A DNA stretch of 64,000 bases from Anaerosacchariphilus hominis (GTDB lineage Bacteria; Bacillota; Clostridia; Lachnospirales; Lachnospiraceae): contig NZ_JACOOR010000001.1 of NCBI RefSeq assembly GCF_014290175.1, positions 1 through 64,000 on the forward strand, in the 5' to 3' direction. A program made the position numbers and the translations under genes. This document shows positions 17,424 through 25,237 of this stretch, piece after piece (the first letter of the stretch is position 1; the number at the start of each line of letters is the position of its first letter). The notes beneath the pieces were generated by a model. The model was given only the letters and a program-made list of their open reading frames with translations, made no database searches and was not told the DNA's origin.

Positions 17424-18146
17424 TCAGTGCTTCTTCAGAATCGGACTGATGTGCTTGTACAGCAGCATAGTCACTGCGGATACCAGGAGGCCCTTCAGAA
17501 TATTAAAGGGTACTACCGCAAAGAATACCAGTGTCCAGACGCTGTGGATGCTGCTGTTTACCGCGGTTCCCATGGAAATGATGGCGTCCATGGGCATGCC
17601 GAACAGTTCCGAGAACTTCGGCAGCAGATAGAGGGCGTTGAAACCGCTTCCGAATACGGTCATAACCGCAGTTCCCAGAATCAGTCCCAGGATGGCGGTC
17701 TTTTTACTCTTCTTCGCGTAATATGCGATGGAGGCCGGAAGCACCAGGCTGCAGCCCACCACGAAATTGGCGAAGTCGCCCACAAAGGCGGTGGTGGTTC
17801 CCTTCAGCACCAGCTTCAGCAGTACCTTACAGAGCTCCGCCGCCACACCGGCCACCGGGCCCATGGCAAAGGCGCAGATCATAACCGGAATCTCGCTGAA
17901 ATCCAGCTCGTAGAAGCTGGGCGCGAACCACAGAGGCAGCTCAAAGAGCATCAGTACAACGGCAATGGCCGAGAATACGCCCACCAGAGCCACCCGGCGG
18001 GCCGGGGAGTTGGTTCTGGGCATGGAGTTCTTTTTCCGCAGCGCCTTTTCGGTCACGCTGGCCACCACGAAGATGGCCACCACGATCAGCAGGCAGACCA
18101 GCAAAAATGTGAGATTGTCCTTGATACTTTGAATCAGATTTGGCAT
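17424..18146 (-). CDS. ribU: riboflavin ECF transporter S component
   Basis: Substrate-binding membrane subunit of an energy-coupling-factor vitamin importer, 240 residues with six or so helices. The segment ELDFSEIPVMICAFAMGPVAGVAAELCKVLLKLVLKG, followed by GDFANFVVG, resembles RibU proteins. The N-terminal extension with an extra helix (LLVCLLIVVAIFVVASV) is longer than usual. The FMN riboswitch upstream supports riboflavin as substrate. The ECF energising subunits are not in this window, as is normal for group II systems. Start follows AAAGGAG. Confidence 0.88.
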   Translation of the reverse strand: MPNLIQSIKDNLTFLLVCLLIVVAIFVVASVTEKALRKKNSMPRTNSPARRVALVGVFSAIAVVLMLFELPLWFAPSFYELDFSEIPVMICAFAMGPVAGVAAELCKVLLKLVLKGTTTAFVGDFANFVVGCSLVLPASIAYYAKKSKKTAILGLILGTAVMTVFGSGFNALYLLPKFSELFGMPMDAIISMGTAVNSSIHSVWTLVFFAVVPFNILKGLLVSAVTMLLYKHISPILKKH

Positions 18147-18172
18147 GTTACAGTTCTCCTTTCATCTTATAC

Positions 18173-18267
18173 GCCCATGCCTTTTGGGCATATAGGTGCA
18201 CCCGTAGGGTGTTTCTTCTGTTTGCCCATGCCTTTTGGGCATCCAGGTACACCCCTATGGGTATTTC
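18173..18267 (-). repeat. two tandem copies of a 43-44 bp palindromic repeat
   Basis: Units at 18173-18215 and 18224-18267 share GCCCATGCCTTTTGGGCAT followed by an ACCC/GGGT small hairpin. Each unit can form two stem-loops. They lie in the ribU leader between its start codon and the repeat element at 18301. No other copy was noticed in the window. Confidence 0.85.
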
Positions 18268-18300
18268 AAAATTATTATTTTAGAAAGGATAATTCTCCAT

Positions 18301-18448
18301 AAAAAAGAATGTGCCGTTGGCACATTCTCGCGCCGAGGTGCGGTTGCCTTGGCAACCATCTACCACTGCGCCGAGTGCGCATCTTTGCAAGCTCTGCTTG
18401 CTTTTATGTAATAGGGGATTCCATAGGAATTTCCTATTACATAAAAAA
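18301..18448 (-). repeat. structured intergenic repeat element, copy 1
   Basis: About 148 bp, near-identical in its conserved parts to 61457-61577. Read on the minus strand it opens with a hairpin (ATGTAATAGG/CCTATTACAT), contains GC-rich stems around CGGCGCAGTGG, GGTTGC/GCAACC and GCGCC, and ends with the terminator-like hairpin GAATGTGCC/GGCACATTC followed by TTTTTT. It begins within the T-run of the FMN riboswitch terminator. Relative to copy 2 it has small insertions (an AAGC/GCTT hairpin and a larger loop in the opening hairpin). No ORF. Confidence 0.85.
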
Positions 18449-18473
18449 TCCCTGAATGCAACTGCACTCAGGG
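18443..18473 (-). terminator. expression-platform terminator of the FMN riboswitch
   Basis: A hairpin of CCCTGAGTGCA and TGCATTCAGGG arms, followed on the minus strand by ATTTTTT. It lies about 40 nt after the aptamer, the expected place for transcription attenuation when FMN is bound. Confidence 0.8.
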
Positions 18474-18509
18474 CCGGAAAGCAAAGCAAATAAAATATGC
18501 CTCGTTTTT

Positions 18510-18615
18510 CTTCTCTCATCCAGACTCTACTGTCGGTATCGGAATCTCACCGATTCAGCCTTACGGCTCGCGGACTTTACCGCCGGTCGGGAATCTCACC
18601 CTGCCCTGAAGAATT
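18510..18615 (-). promoter_or_regulatory. FMN riboswitch (RFN element)
   Basis: Read on the minus strand, the conserved RFN core blocks appear in order: AGGGCAGGGTGAGATTCCCG, ACCGGCGGTAAAGTCCGCGAG, GGTGAGATTCCGATACCGAC, AGTAGAGTCTGGATGAGAGA, with the usual small variable stem between. It should sense FMN and terminate transcription ahead of ribU. Between 18147 and 18772 I see only this riboswitch, its terminator, the two repeat types and promoters. Confidence 0.95.
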
Positions 18616-18632
18616 ACCATATTCTACGGTGT

Positions 18633-18661
18633 ATTATAGTCCTGCTTTTTCCATTCTGCAA
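18633..18661 (-). promoter_or_regulatory. promoter of the riboswitch-ribU transcript
   Basis: On the minus strand TTGCAG (18656-18661), a 17-nt spacer and TATAAT (18633-18638), about 20 nt upstream of the aptamer. Confidence 0.75.
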
Positions 18662-18690
18662 GATCTTTTTTATTTTTCTTTCTGAACCTA

Positions 18691-18719
18691 TTGACAATCC
18701 TCTATTAATGTGGTTAAAT
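18691..18719 (+). promoter_or_regulatory. promoter of the metal P-type ATPase gene
   Basis: TTGACA (18691-18696), a 17-nt spacer and TTAAAT (18714-18719). Just downstream (18717-18760) is an A/T-rich segment with weak dyad character and TGAACA-like words that could bind an ArsR-type metal sensor, but no clear operator can be defined and no regulator gene is adjacent. Confidence 0.6.
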
Positions 18720-18772
18720 CAACACATGAACACTTAAACATATATAAATATATTTTAAAGGAGATAGATACT

Positions 18773-21595
18773 ATGGCTGATATAGAGAAGGAGAAACTAA
18801 ATTCCGTATCCGGGCATGAGGAGCACGAGCACTGCGGCTGCGGTTGTGAGCACGACCATGGACATGAGGAGCATACGCATCATCACCACGACCATGATCA
18901 CGGCGATTCCTGCGGCTGTGGTCACGACCATGGACATGAGGAGCATGCGCATCATCACCACGACCATGATCACGGCGATTCCTGCGGCTGTGGTCACGAC
19001 CATGGACATGAGGAGCATGCGCATCATCACCACGACCATGATCACGGCGATTCCTGCGGCTGTGGTCACGACCATGGACATGAGGAGCATGCGCATCATC
19101 ACCACGACCATGATCACGGCGATTCCTGCGGCTGTGGTCACGACCATGAACATGAGGAACATGAGCATCATCACCACGACCATGAGCACGGCGATTCCTG
19201 CGGCTGCGGCCACGATCACGGTCACGAGCACAGCGCCAATGCCCGCCGCGAGGTCTACATCGTGGAGAATCTGGGCTGCGCGCACTGCGCTTCCAAGATG
19301 GAAGAGAAAATCAATGCTCTGCCCGGCGTAGAGGAAGCCACCATCACCTTCGCCACCAAGCAGCTTCGCGTCCTGGCCGCTGATCCGGACGCACTGCTTC
19401 CGGAAATGCAGCGTATCTGCTCTTCTGTCGAGGCTGAAGTAAAGCTTGTTCCAAAGACAGTCAACGCATCTGCCAAGACGAAGGTATACATCATCGACGG
19501 TCTGGACTGCGCCCACTGCGCGGCTAAGGTCGAGGAACGTATCAACCAGGTTCCCGGCGTGGAAAAAGCCGTTCTGACCTACGCTACCAAGCAGCTCCGT
19601 ATCACCGCTGAGAATCCGGACGCCCTCATCGACGAGATCCGCCGTGTCAGCACAGCCCTGGAGCCGGAGGTCACCATCGCAGAGCGCGACCCGTCCCCGA
19701 AATCTGTTGCCAGGGACGCCGCTGCACAGTCTGCCAGGGAAGAAGAGAAAAAGAAAGAACGCAAGGAGCTCATTTCCATTATCATCGGCGCGGTTCTCTT
19801 TGTAGTCGGTGAGATTTTAAGCCATACCGGTGCTGCTGCCGCCGTAACACTGCCCGTATTTGTCATCGGTTATCTGATTCTGGGCGCAGGCGTCCTGGTA
19901 ACTGCTGCCAAGAACATTTCCCATGGTCAGGTCTTCGACGAGAACTTCCTGATGAGCATCGCCACACTGGGCGCATTTGCCATCGGCATGTATCCCGAGG
20001 CCATGGGCGTTATGCTCTTCTACCGCATCGGTGAGTTCTTCGAGCACAAGGCTGTAGAACGAAGCCGCGGGCAGATCATGGACGCTGTGGATATGCGTCC
20101 TGAGGTGGTCAATCTGGTACAGGGCGACGATATCAAAGTCATCCCGGCTGAGAGCGCCAAGGTGGGCGACGTCCTGGTGATCCGCCCGGGCGACCGTATT
20201 CCGCTGGATGGCGTGATTCTTGAGGGCGAAAGCCGTCTGGATACCTCACCGATTACCGGCGAGCCGGTTCCGGTGGCTGTAAAGGCCGGTGACGATATCA
20301 CCTCCGGCTGTGTCAATACCTCCGGTCAGCTGAAAATCCGCGTGGAGAAGCCGCTGTCCGAATCTATGGTAACCCGTATCCTGGATTCCGTAGAGAACGC
20401 AGCCGCAAGCAAGCCGAAGATTGACCGCTTTATTACCCGGTTCTCCAAGGTTTACACTCCCATCGTTGTAACCCTGGCTCTGGTAACTGCCATTATTCCG
20501 TCTCTGGTGACCGGCAACTGGCATCAGTGGATTTATACCGCGATTACTTTCCTGGTTATGAGCTGCCCCTGCGCCCTGGTGCTTAGCGTACCGCTGGCAT
20601 TCTTCTCCGGTATCGGCGCAGGCTCCAAGAAGGGTATCCTGTTCAAGGGCGGCGTGGCTATGGAGGCTCTGAGCAATCTGGGCGCTGTGGTCATGGATAA
20701 GACCGGTACCGTGACCGAGGGTAACTTCAAGCTCCAAAACATCGTTTCCACCGGATCCATTTCCGCAGATGAGCTGCTACGCATCACTGCAAGCTGCGAA
20801 CAGTTCTCCACACATCCCATCGCTGTCAGTATCATAACCGCTGCACAGGAAAAGGGAATCTCTCTTGAGAAGCCTGCTTCTCTGGAGGAAATCGCAGGCC
20901 ACGGTATCTCCGCTTCTCTGGCGGCAGGCAAAGTACTCTGCGGTAATCAGAAGCTGATGGATGAAAATGGAGTAGCTTTTGACTCTGCTCCCATCGACGT
21001 GGGCTACGGCTCTGAAGTATTCCTGGCCGTGGACGGCAAGCTGGCCGGATATCTGGTTATCTCCGATACTCTGAAGGCTGACGCGAAATCTGCCATTGCA
21101 CGTCTGAAGAAAATGGGCCTTCGTACTGTTATGCTCACCGGCGACGCGCAGGAGAGCGCCGAGGCTGTGGCAAAGATGGCTGGCATCGACGAGGTTCACG
21201 CAAAGCTTCTTCCCCAGGATAAGCTGAGTATTATGACCAAGCTTCGGGAGCAGAACGGCAACGTAATGTTCGTGGGCGACGGTATCAACGACGCTCCGGT
21301 TCTGGCCGGCGCGGATGTGGGCGCGGCTATGGGAAGCGGCGCGGACGCGGCTATTGAGGCGGCTGACGCGGTATTCATGACTTCCAGCATGGAGTCTGTA
21401 CCGACGGCTATCTCCATCGCCCGCAGCACCAACCGTATCGCGGTTCAGAATGTGGTATTCGCTCTGATTATCAAGATTGCGGTTATGATTCTGGGTCTGA
21501 CCGGACACCCGAATATGTGGCTGGCTGTATTCGCCGACACGGGTGTGGCTATGCTGTGCGTACTGAATTCCATCCGGATTTTGTACAAGAAATAA
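18773..21595 (+). CDS. heavy-metal P1B-type ATPase (Zn/Cd/Pb type) with repeated His/Cys tail
   Basis: Metal exporter of 940 residues. Residues about 15-150 are a His/Cys/Asp-rich tail made of five 24-residue repeats (HDHGHEEHAHHHH..., ending DSCGCG). Two HMA metal-binding domains follow, with GCAHCASK and DCAHCAAK. The P-type core has SCPCAL (the CPC of Zn/Cd/Pb pumps), DKTGTVTEG (phosphorylated Asp), an HP motif in STHPIAV and GDGINDAPVL. ATG at 18773 is chosen because AAAGGAGATAG precedes it by 6-7 nt; the upstream ATG at 18710 lies within the promoter. It stands alone with a strong bidirectional terminator after it. The exact metal is uncertain. Confidence 0.93.
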   Translation: MADIEKEKLNSVSGHEEHEHCGCGCEHDHGHEEHTHHHHDHDHGDSCGCGHDHGHEEHAHHHHDHDHGDSCGCGHDHGHEEHAHHHHDHDHGDSCGCGHDHGHEEHAHHHHDHDHGDSCGCGHDHEHEEHEHHHHDHEHGDSCGCGHDHGHEHSANARREVYIVENLGCAHCASKMEEKINALPGVEEATITFATKQLRVLAADPDALLPEMQRICSSVEAEVKLVPKTVNASAKTKVYIIDGLDCAHCAAKVEERINQVPGVEKAVLTYATKQLRITAENPDALIDEIRRVSTALEPEVTIAERDPSPKSVARDAAAQSAREEEKKKERKELISIIIGAVLFVVGEILSHTGAAAAVTLPVFVIGYLILGAGVLVTAAKNISHGQVFDENFLMSIATLGAFAIGMYPEAMGVMLFYRIGEFFEHKAVERSRGQIMDAVDMRPEVVNLVQGDDIKVIPAESAKVGDVLVIRPGDRIPLDGVILEGESRLDTSPITGEPVPVAVKAGDDITSGCVNTSGQLKIRVEKPLSESMVTRILDSVENAAASKPKIDRFITRFSKVYTPIVVTLALVTAIIPSLVTGNWHQWIYTAITFLVMSCPCALVLSVPLAFFSGIGAGSKKGILFKGGVAMEALSNLGAVVMDKTGTVTEGNFKLQNIVSTGSISADELLRITASCEQFSTHPIAVSIITAAQEKGISLEKPASLEEIAGHGISASLAAGKVLCGNQKLMDENGVAFDSAPIDVGYGSEVFLAVDGKLAGYLVISDTLKADAKSAIARLKKMGLRTVMLTGDAQESAEAVAKMAGIDEVHAKLLPQDKLSIMTKLREQNGNVMFVGDGINDAPVLAGADVGAAMGSGADAAIEAADAVFMTSSMESVPTAISIARSTNRIAVQNVVFALIIKIAVMILGLTGHPNMWLAVFADTGVAMLCVLNSIRILYKK
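18851..19210 (+). repeat. five tandem 72-bp coding repeats
   Basis: Units begin at 18851, 18923, 18995, 19067 and 19139 with CACGACCATG. Units two to four are almost identical at DNA level and the fifth is diverged; a partial sixth follows. Each encodes one 24-residue His-rich metal-binding module. The DNA identity implies recent expansion and copy number likely varies between strains. Confidence 0.93.
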
Positions 21596-21614
21596 CATCA
21601 TCAGAAACATAAAA

Positions 21615-21676
21615 CAAACGGCAGCCCACTGTCGGGATAAAGTTTCATTTTTATCCCGACAGTGGGCTGCCGTTTT
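21615..21676. terminator. bidirectional terminator between the P-type ATPase and tex
   Basis: A perfect 25-bp or so inverted repeat (AACGGCAGCCCACTGTCGGG to its complement, with AAA/TTT ends) serves the converging ATPase and tex genes. Confidence 0.92.
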
Positions 21677-21687
21677 GCCAAAGGTTT

Positions 21688-23835
21688 TTATTTTACGTCT
21701 TTCATGGTTAATCCAATCCGCTTCTTCTGCAAATCCACACTGAGTACCTTCACATCCACGATGTCTCCCACGCTCAGTACCTCCAGCGGGTGTTTAATAT
21801 ACCGATCGGTAATCTGAGAAATGTGTACCAGGCCGTCCTGGTGAACGCCGATATCCACGAAAACGCCAAAATCAATGACATTGCGGACGGTGCCCTTCAG
21901 TACCATGCCGGGCTTCAGGTCTTTCATTTCCAGCACATCGGTGCGGAGAATGGGCTTCGGCATCTCGTCCCGGGGATCCCGTCCCGGCTTTTCCAGCTCT
22001 TTTACGATATCCCGCAGGGTCAGCTCGCCGATTTCCAGCTTCTCTGCCAGATGCTTATAGTCATGAATCTTGGCAGACAGTCCCTTGACGCCGCCCTTTT
22101 TCAGGTCGTCTGTGGTATATCCCATGGTGGTCAGCAGCTTCTCTGCGCTGGCGTAGGACTCGGGGTGTACGCTGGTGGTGTCCAAGGGGTTTTTGCCCCC
22201 TGTAATGCGCAGGAAGCCCGCGCACTGCTCAAAGGCCTTTGGACCCAGCTTTGCTACTTTCAGGAGCTCTCTGCGGCTGGTGAAATGGCCGTTTTCCTCC
22301 CGGTAGGCTACGATATTCTTTGCCAGTGTCTTGCTGATGCCGGACACGTATTCCAGAAGGGGGGCCGAGGCCGTATTCAGATCCACTCCAACCCTGTTTA
22401 CACAATCTTCCACCACGCCGGACAGGGCCTCGCCCAGCTTCTTCTGGTTCATGTCATGCTGGTACTGGCCCACGCCGATGGAACGGGGATCGATTTTGAC
22501 CAGCTCCGCCAGCGGATCCTGTAAACGGCGGGCGATGGACGCTGCGCTGCGCTGTCCCACGTCAAAGTTCGGAAATTCCTCCGTGGCCAGCTTGCTGGCG
22601 GAATAGACCGAGGCTCCGGCCTCGTTTACGATGACGTAGCGCACCGGTGCGGGCAGCTCCCTGATGAGCTCCACAATGACCTGCTCGGACTCCCGGGAGG
22701 CCGTTCCGTTGCCCACAGAAATCAGGGTAATGCCGTATTTGGCAATGAGCTTCTTCAGCACCGCCTTGGCCTCTGCAACCTTATTCTGGGGCGCAGTCGG
22801 GTAAATGACCACCGTATCCAGCACCTTGCCGGTGGCGTCCACCACGGCCAGCTTGCATCCGGTACGGAAGGCCGGATCCCAGCCCAGCACCACCTGTCCC
22901 ACGATGGGCGGCTGCATCAGAAGCTGCTTTAAATTCTTTCCAAAGACGCTGATGGCTCCATCTTCGGCCTTTTCCGTCAGCTCGCTTCGGATTTCCCGCT
23001 CAATGGAGGGCGCGATCAGGCGGCTGTAGCTGTCCGCAATGACAGCTTTCAGAGTCGGCGACGTATGGGGATTGTCCCGCAGGATGACCTTCTTCTCCAG
23101 GTAGCGCAGGATGCGTTCCTCCGGCGCTTCCACCCGGACGGTCAGCACCTTCTCCGCCTCGCCCCGATTCAGGGCCAGGATCCGGTGTCCCGCCGCCTTT
23201 TTCACAGGCTCTTCGTAGTGATAATACATCTCATAGACCGTCTGCGCCTTCTCATCCTTGGCCTCGGACAGCAGCTGTCCCTCGTCAAAGGTGGCCTTCC
23301 GGATATAGGCGCGATAGTCTGCCTCGTCGGAGATAGCTTCCGCCAGGATATCCCCGGCTCCCGCGATGGCGTCCTCCGCGGTCAGCACGCCCTTCTCTTC
23401 AGAAATATACGCTGTCGCTTCTTCCGCCAGCGGCTTTTTGGTCATCTGCAGCCGCAACACGTCCGCCAGCCCCTCCAGTCCCTTCTCCTTCGCAATGGTA
23501 GCCCGGGTACGCCGCTTGGGCCGGTAGGGACGGTACAGGTCGTCCACAGCCACCAGGGTCTCCGCCGCCAGAATCTGATTTTTCAGCTCCTCCGTCAGCT
23601 TGCCCTGCTCCTCGATGCTGCCCAGCACCTGATTCTTCTTATCCTCCAGTCCCCTGAGGTAATTCAGCCGCTCGTAAAGATTCCGCAGTACCTCGTCGTT
23701 CAGGGAACCGGTGGCTTCCTTTCGATAACGTGAAATAAAGGGAATGGTATTTCCTTCGTCGATGAGCTTCACCGCAGCCTCGACCTGCCAGCGCTGAACG
23801 CCCAGCTCTTCCGTCAGTTTCTTTAAAATATCCAT
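21688..23835 (-). CDS. tex: Tex family RNA-binding transcription accessory protein
   Basis: A 715-residue Tex/YhgF-type protein. The N-terminal helical segment VEAAVKLIDEGNTIPFISRYRKEATGSL is diagnostic. A YqgF/RNase H-like domain is in the middle (LGWDPAFRTGCKLAVVDATG), helix-hairpin-helix motifs follow (LLEYVSGISKTLAKNIVAYRE), and an S1 RNA-binding domain lies at the C-terminus (GMVLKGTVRNVIDFGVFVDIGVHQDGLVHIS). Tex binds nucleic acids and the elongation complex in other bacteria. Its own promoter is at 23862-23890. Confidence 0.95.
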   Translation of the reverse strand: MDILKKLTEELGVQRWQVEAAVKLIDEGNTIPFISRYRKEATGSLNDEVLRNLYERLNYLRGLEDKKNQVLGSIEEQGKLTEELKNQILAAETLVAVDDLYRPYRPKRRTRATIAKEKGLEGLADVLRLQMTKKPLAEEATAYISEEKGVLTAEDAIAGAGDILAEAISDEADYRAYIRKATFDEGQLLSEAKDEKAQTVYEMYYHYEEPVKKAAGHRILALNRGEAEKVLTVRVEAPEERILRYLEKKVILRDNPHTSPTLKAVIADSYSRLIAPSIEREIRSELTEKAEDGAISVFGKNLKQLLMQPPIVGQVVLGWDPAFRTGCKLAVVDATGKVLDTVVIYPTAPQNKVAEAKAVLKKLIAKYGITLISVGNGTASRESEQVIVELIRELPAPVRYVIVNEAGASVYSASKLATEEFPNFDVGQRSAASIARRLQDPLAELVKIDPRSIGVGQYQHDMNQKKLGEALSGVVEDCVNRVGVDLNTASAPLLEYVSGISKTLAKNIVAYREENGHFTSRRELLKVAKLGPKAFEQCAGFLRITGGKNPLDTTSVHPESYASAEKLLTTMGYTTDDLKKGGVKGLSAKIHDYKHLAEKLEIGELTLRDIVKELEKPGRDPRDEMPKPILRTDVLEMKDLKPGMVLKGTVRNVIDFGVFVDIGVHQDGLVHISQITDRYIKHPLEVLSVGDIVDVKVLSVDLQKKRIGLTMKDVK

Positions 23836-23861
23836 GCTGTTCTCTCCTTTTCAATGCCCTT

Positions 23862-23890
23862 ATTATACGAAAAAAGCCCTTTGGCCGCAA
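23862..23890 (-). promoter_or_regulatory. tex promoter
   Basis: On the minus strand TTGCGG (23885-23890), a 17-nt spacer and TATAAT (23862-23867). Confidence 0.7.
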
Positions 23891-23947
23891 GAAGGATTTG
23901 TCTTTCCCGCCCGGCTGTGATACTATAATCTTTCAGGAGGATTTACT

Positions 23948-24361
23948 ATGGAACAATATAATGAACAACCGAATTTTGATTTTAACCCTTATTCCAATCC
24001 CTATAAAAAGAAGCCGAATAAGATGGCAAACCTTTCGCTGCTCTTCGGCGTACTGTCGCTGCTCTCTGTGATCAGCATTTATTTTATCTATTTCGCCCTG
24101 CCCCTTGGATCTTTAAGTATTCTCTTCGCCCATCTGTCCAAGGGCGACGGTTACCGGCTGCCCGGAAAGTCCTTGGGCGCTGCTATCACCTCTGTGTTCG
24201 CCATTCTGCTGGCTCTGGTGATCCTGGTGCTGGGCTTCTACTTCGCCATCCGGCTCTTCGGCCTGGAGACCCTGATGGATCCGGACGCTTTGCAGAAGGC
24301 CATCACAGATCTTTATTCCAATCTGTCCACGCAGATTCCCACAGGAGGTAACGCCTTATGA
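23948..24361 (+). CDS. small two-to-three-helix membrane protein (DUF4190-like)
   Basis: A 137-residue protein with a polar Asn/Tyr/Pro-rich N-terminus (NFDFNPYSNPYKKKP), then hydrophobic segments (LSLLFGVLSLLSVISIYFIYFALPLGSLSILFAHL and AITSVFAILLALVILVLGFYFAI) and a short polar tail. This pattern resembles DUF4190-type proteins. AGGAGG precedes the start by 7 nt. It overlaps the following DUF975 gene by 4 nt, so both are one operon. Function is unknown. Confidence 0.75.
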   Translation: MEQYNEQPNFDFNPYSNPYKKKPNKMANLSLLFGVLSLLSVISIYFIYFALPLGSLSILFAHLSKGDGYRLPGKSLGAAITSVFAILLALVILVLGFYFAIRLFGLETLMDPDALQKAITDLYSNLSTQIPTGGNAL

Positions 24362-25107
24362 TGAAGCCAAAAGAAATCCGCCGCCAGGCCCGTATCTCAC
24401 TGGAGGGGAATTACTTTTTTGCCGTAAATCTGACCATCAGCCTGACCCTGTTTACCATGGCGCTGACTCTGCTGCTCCAGTCCAGCAATCTGGCTGTCTC
24501 TGCCCGCAGCTTCGACCAGGCCCTGTTCTGGATCTTAACTGTCATCGTCACCATCCTGTCAGCACTTCTGAGCGTGGGTCTGATTCGTTTTCTGTATTCC
24601 CTCTGCCTGAAGAAACCGGTGGTACAGCCCGGTATGCTTTTTTACGCCTTCCGCATGCAGCCGGATACCTTTATTCTCACCTTTGTATTCCGATATCTGG
24701 TGTCCTATATCTGGTTCGCCCCGGCGCTGTACTTTTACCTGCAGCTGCCTCTTGCTGTGGATCCGACCGCCATTCCGCCGGAGCTGCCCGCCCTGCTGGC
24801 CCGCGTGGCTGCCTGCGGCCTGGCCGCTCTGATTCCGGCGGTGCTCTGCTCTCTGCCCTGGTGTCTGACGGTCTTTGTCCTGCTGGATGATCCGGACTGC
24901 TCCCCCGCGGAAGCTCTCCGTACCAGTCGCATTCTCATGCAGGGACAGTATCTCCGGGTACTCCGCCTCTGGCTGGGCTTTCTGCCCCTGTACCTGCTGT
25001 CTCTGACCTCCATGGGCATCGGACTTCTCTGGGTGCGTCCCTATTTCTATGTGAGCATGGGTCACCTGTACCTGGAGCTTCGCGGCGACCGGGCAGAGGT
25101 CTGTTAA
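24358..25107 (+). CDS. DUF975 family integral membrane protein
   Basis: A 249-residue polytopic membrane protein. KEIRRQARISLEGNYFFAVNLTISL at the N-terminus is the usual DUF975 opening, and the C-terminal part EALRTSRILMQGQYLRVLRLWLGFLPLYLLS fits the family. Five or six helices can be drawn. The segment between TM helices is shorter and more hydrophobic than average. No biochemical function is established for the family. It is translated with the preceding small membrane protein (ATGATG start overlapping the stop). Confidence 0.8.
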   Translation: MMKPKEIRRQARISLEGNYFFAVNLTISLTLFTMALTLLLQSSNLAVSARSFDQALFWILTVIVTILSALLSVGLIRFLYSLCLKKPVVQPGMLFYAFRMQPDTFILTFVFRYLVSYIWFAPALYFYLQLPLAVDPTAIPPELPALLARVAACGLAALIPAVLCSLPWCLTVFVLLDDPDCSPAEALRTSRILMQGQYLRVLRLWLGFLPLYLLSLTSMGIGLLWVRPYFYVSMGHLYLELRGDRAEVC

Positions 25108-25237
25108 AATCCTGTACACCTCTGTTTGGGATATGATATAATATCGCTGGACATTATGTCCTGCCGGACGGCATCCAAAGCGGAGCGCCATCTCCGAAGG
25201 ATATGTTATGTTAAAAAATATAAAGGAGCGCATGAAA

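Noticed and set aside
18301..18448. Repeat element considered as a tRNA or tRNA fragment
   Set aside because: Only a short D-arm-like word (GCGCAGTGGTAGA) is present; there is no cloverleaf, T-loop or acceptor stem.
18851..19210. Direct repeats considered as a CRISPR array
   Set aside because: Units are contiguous 72-bp coding modules with no spacers, in frame with the ATPase.
18797..19516. 239-residue ORF antisense to the His-rich repeats
   Set aside because: It is the mirror of the 72-bp coding repeats (Met/Val/Ala/Ile low complexity) with no start signal.
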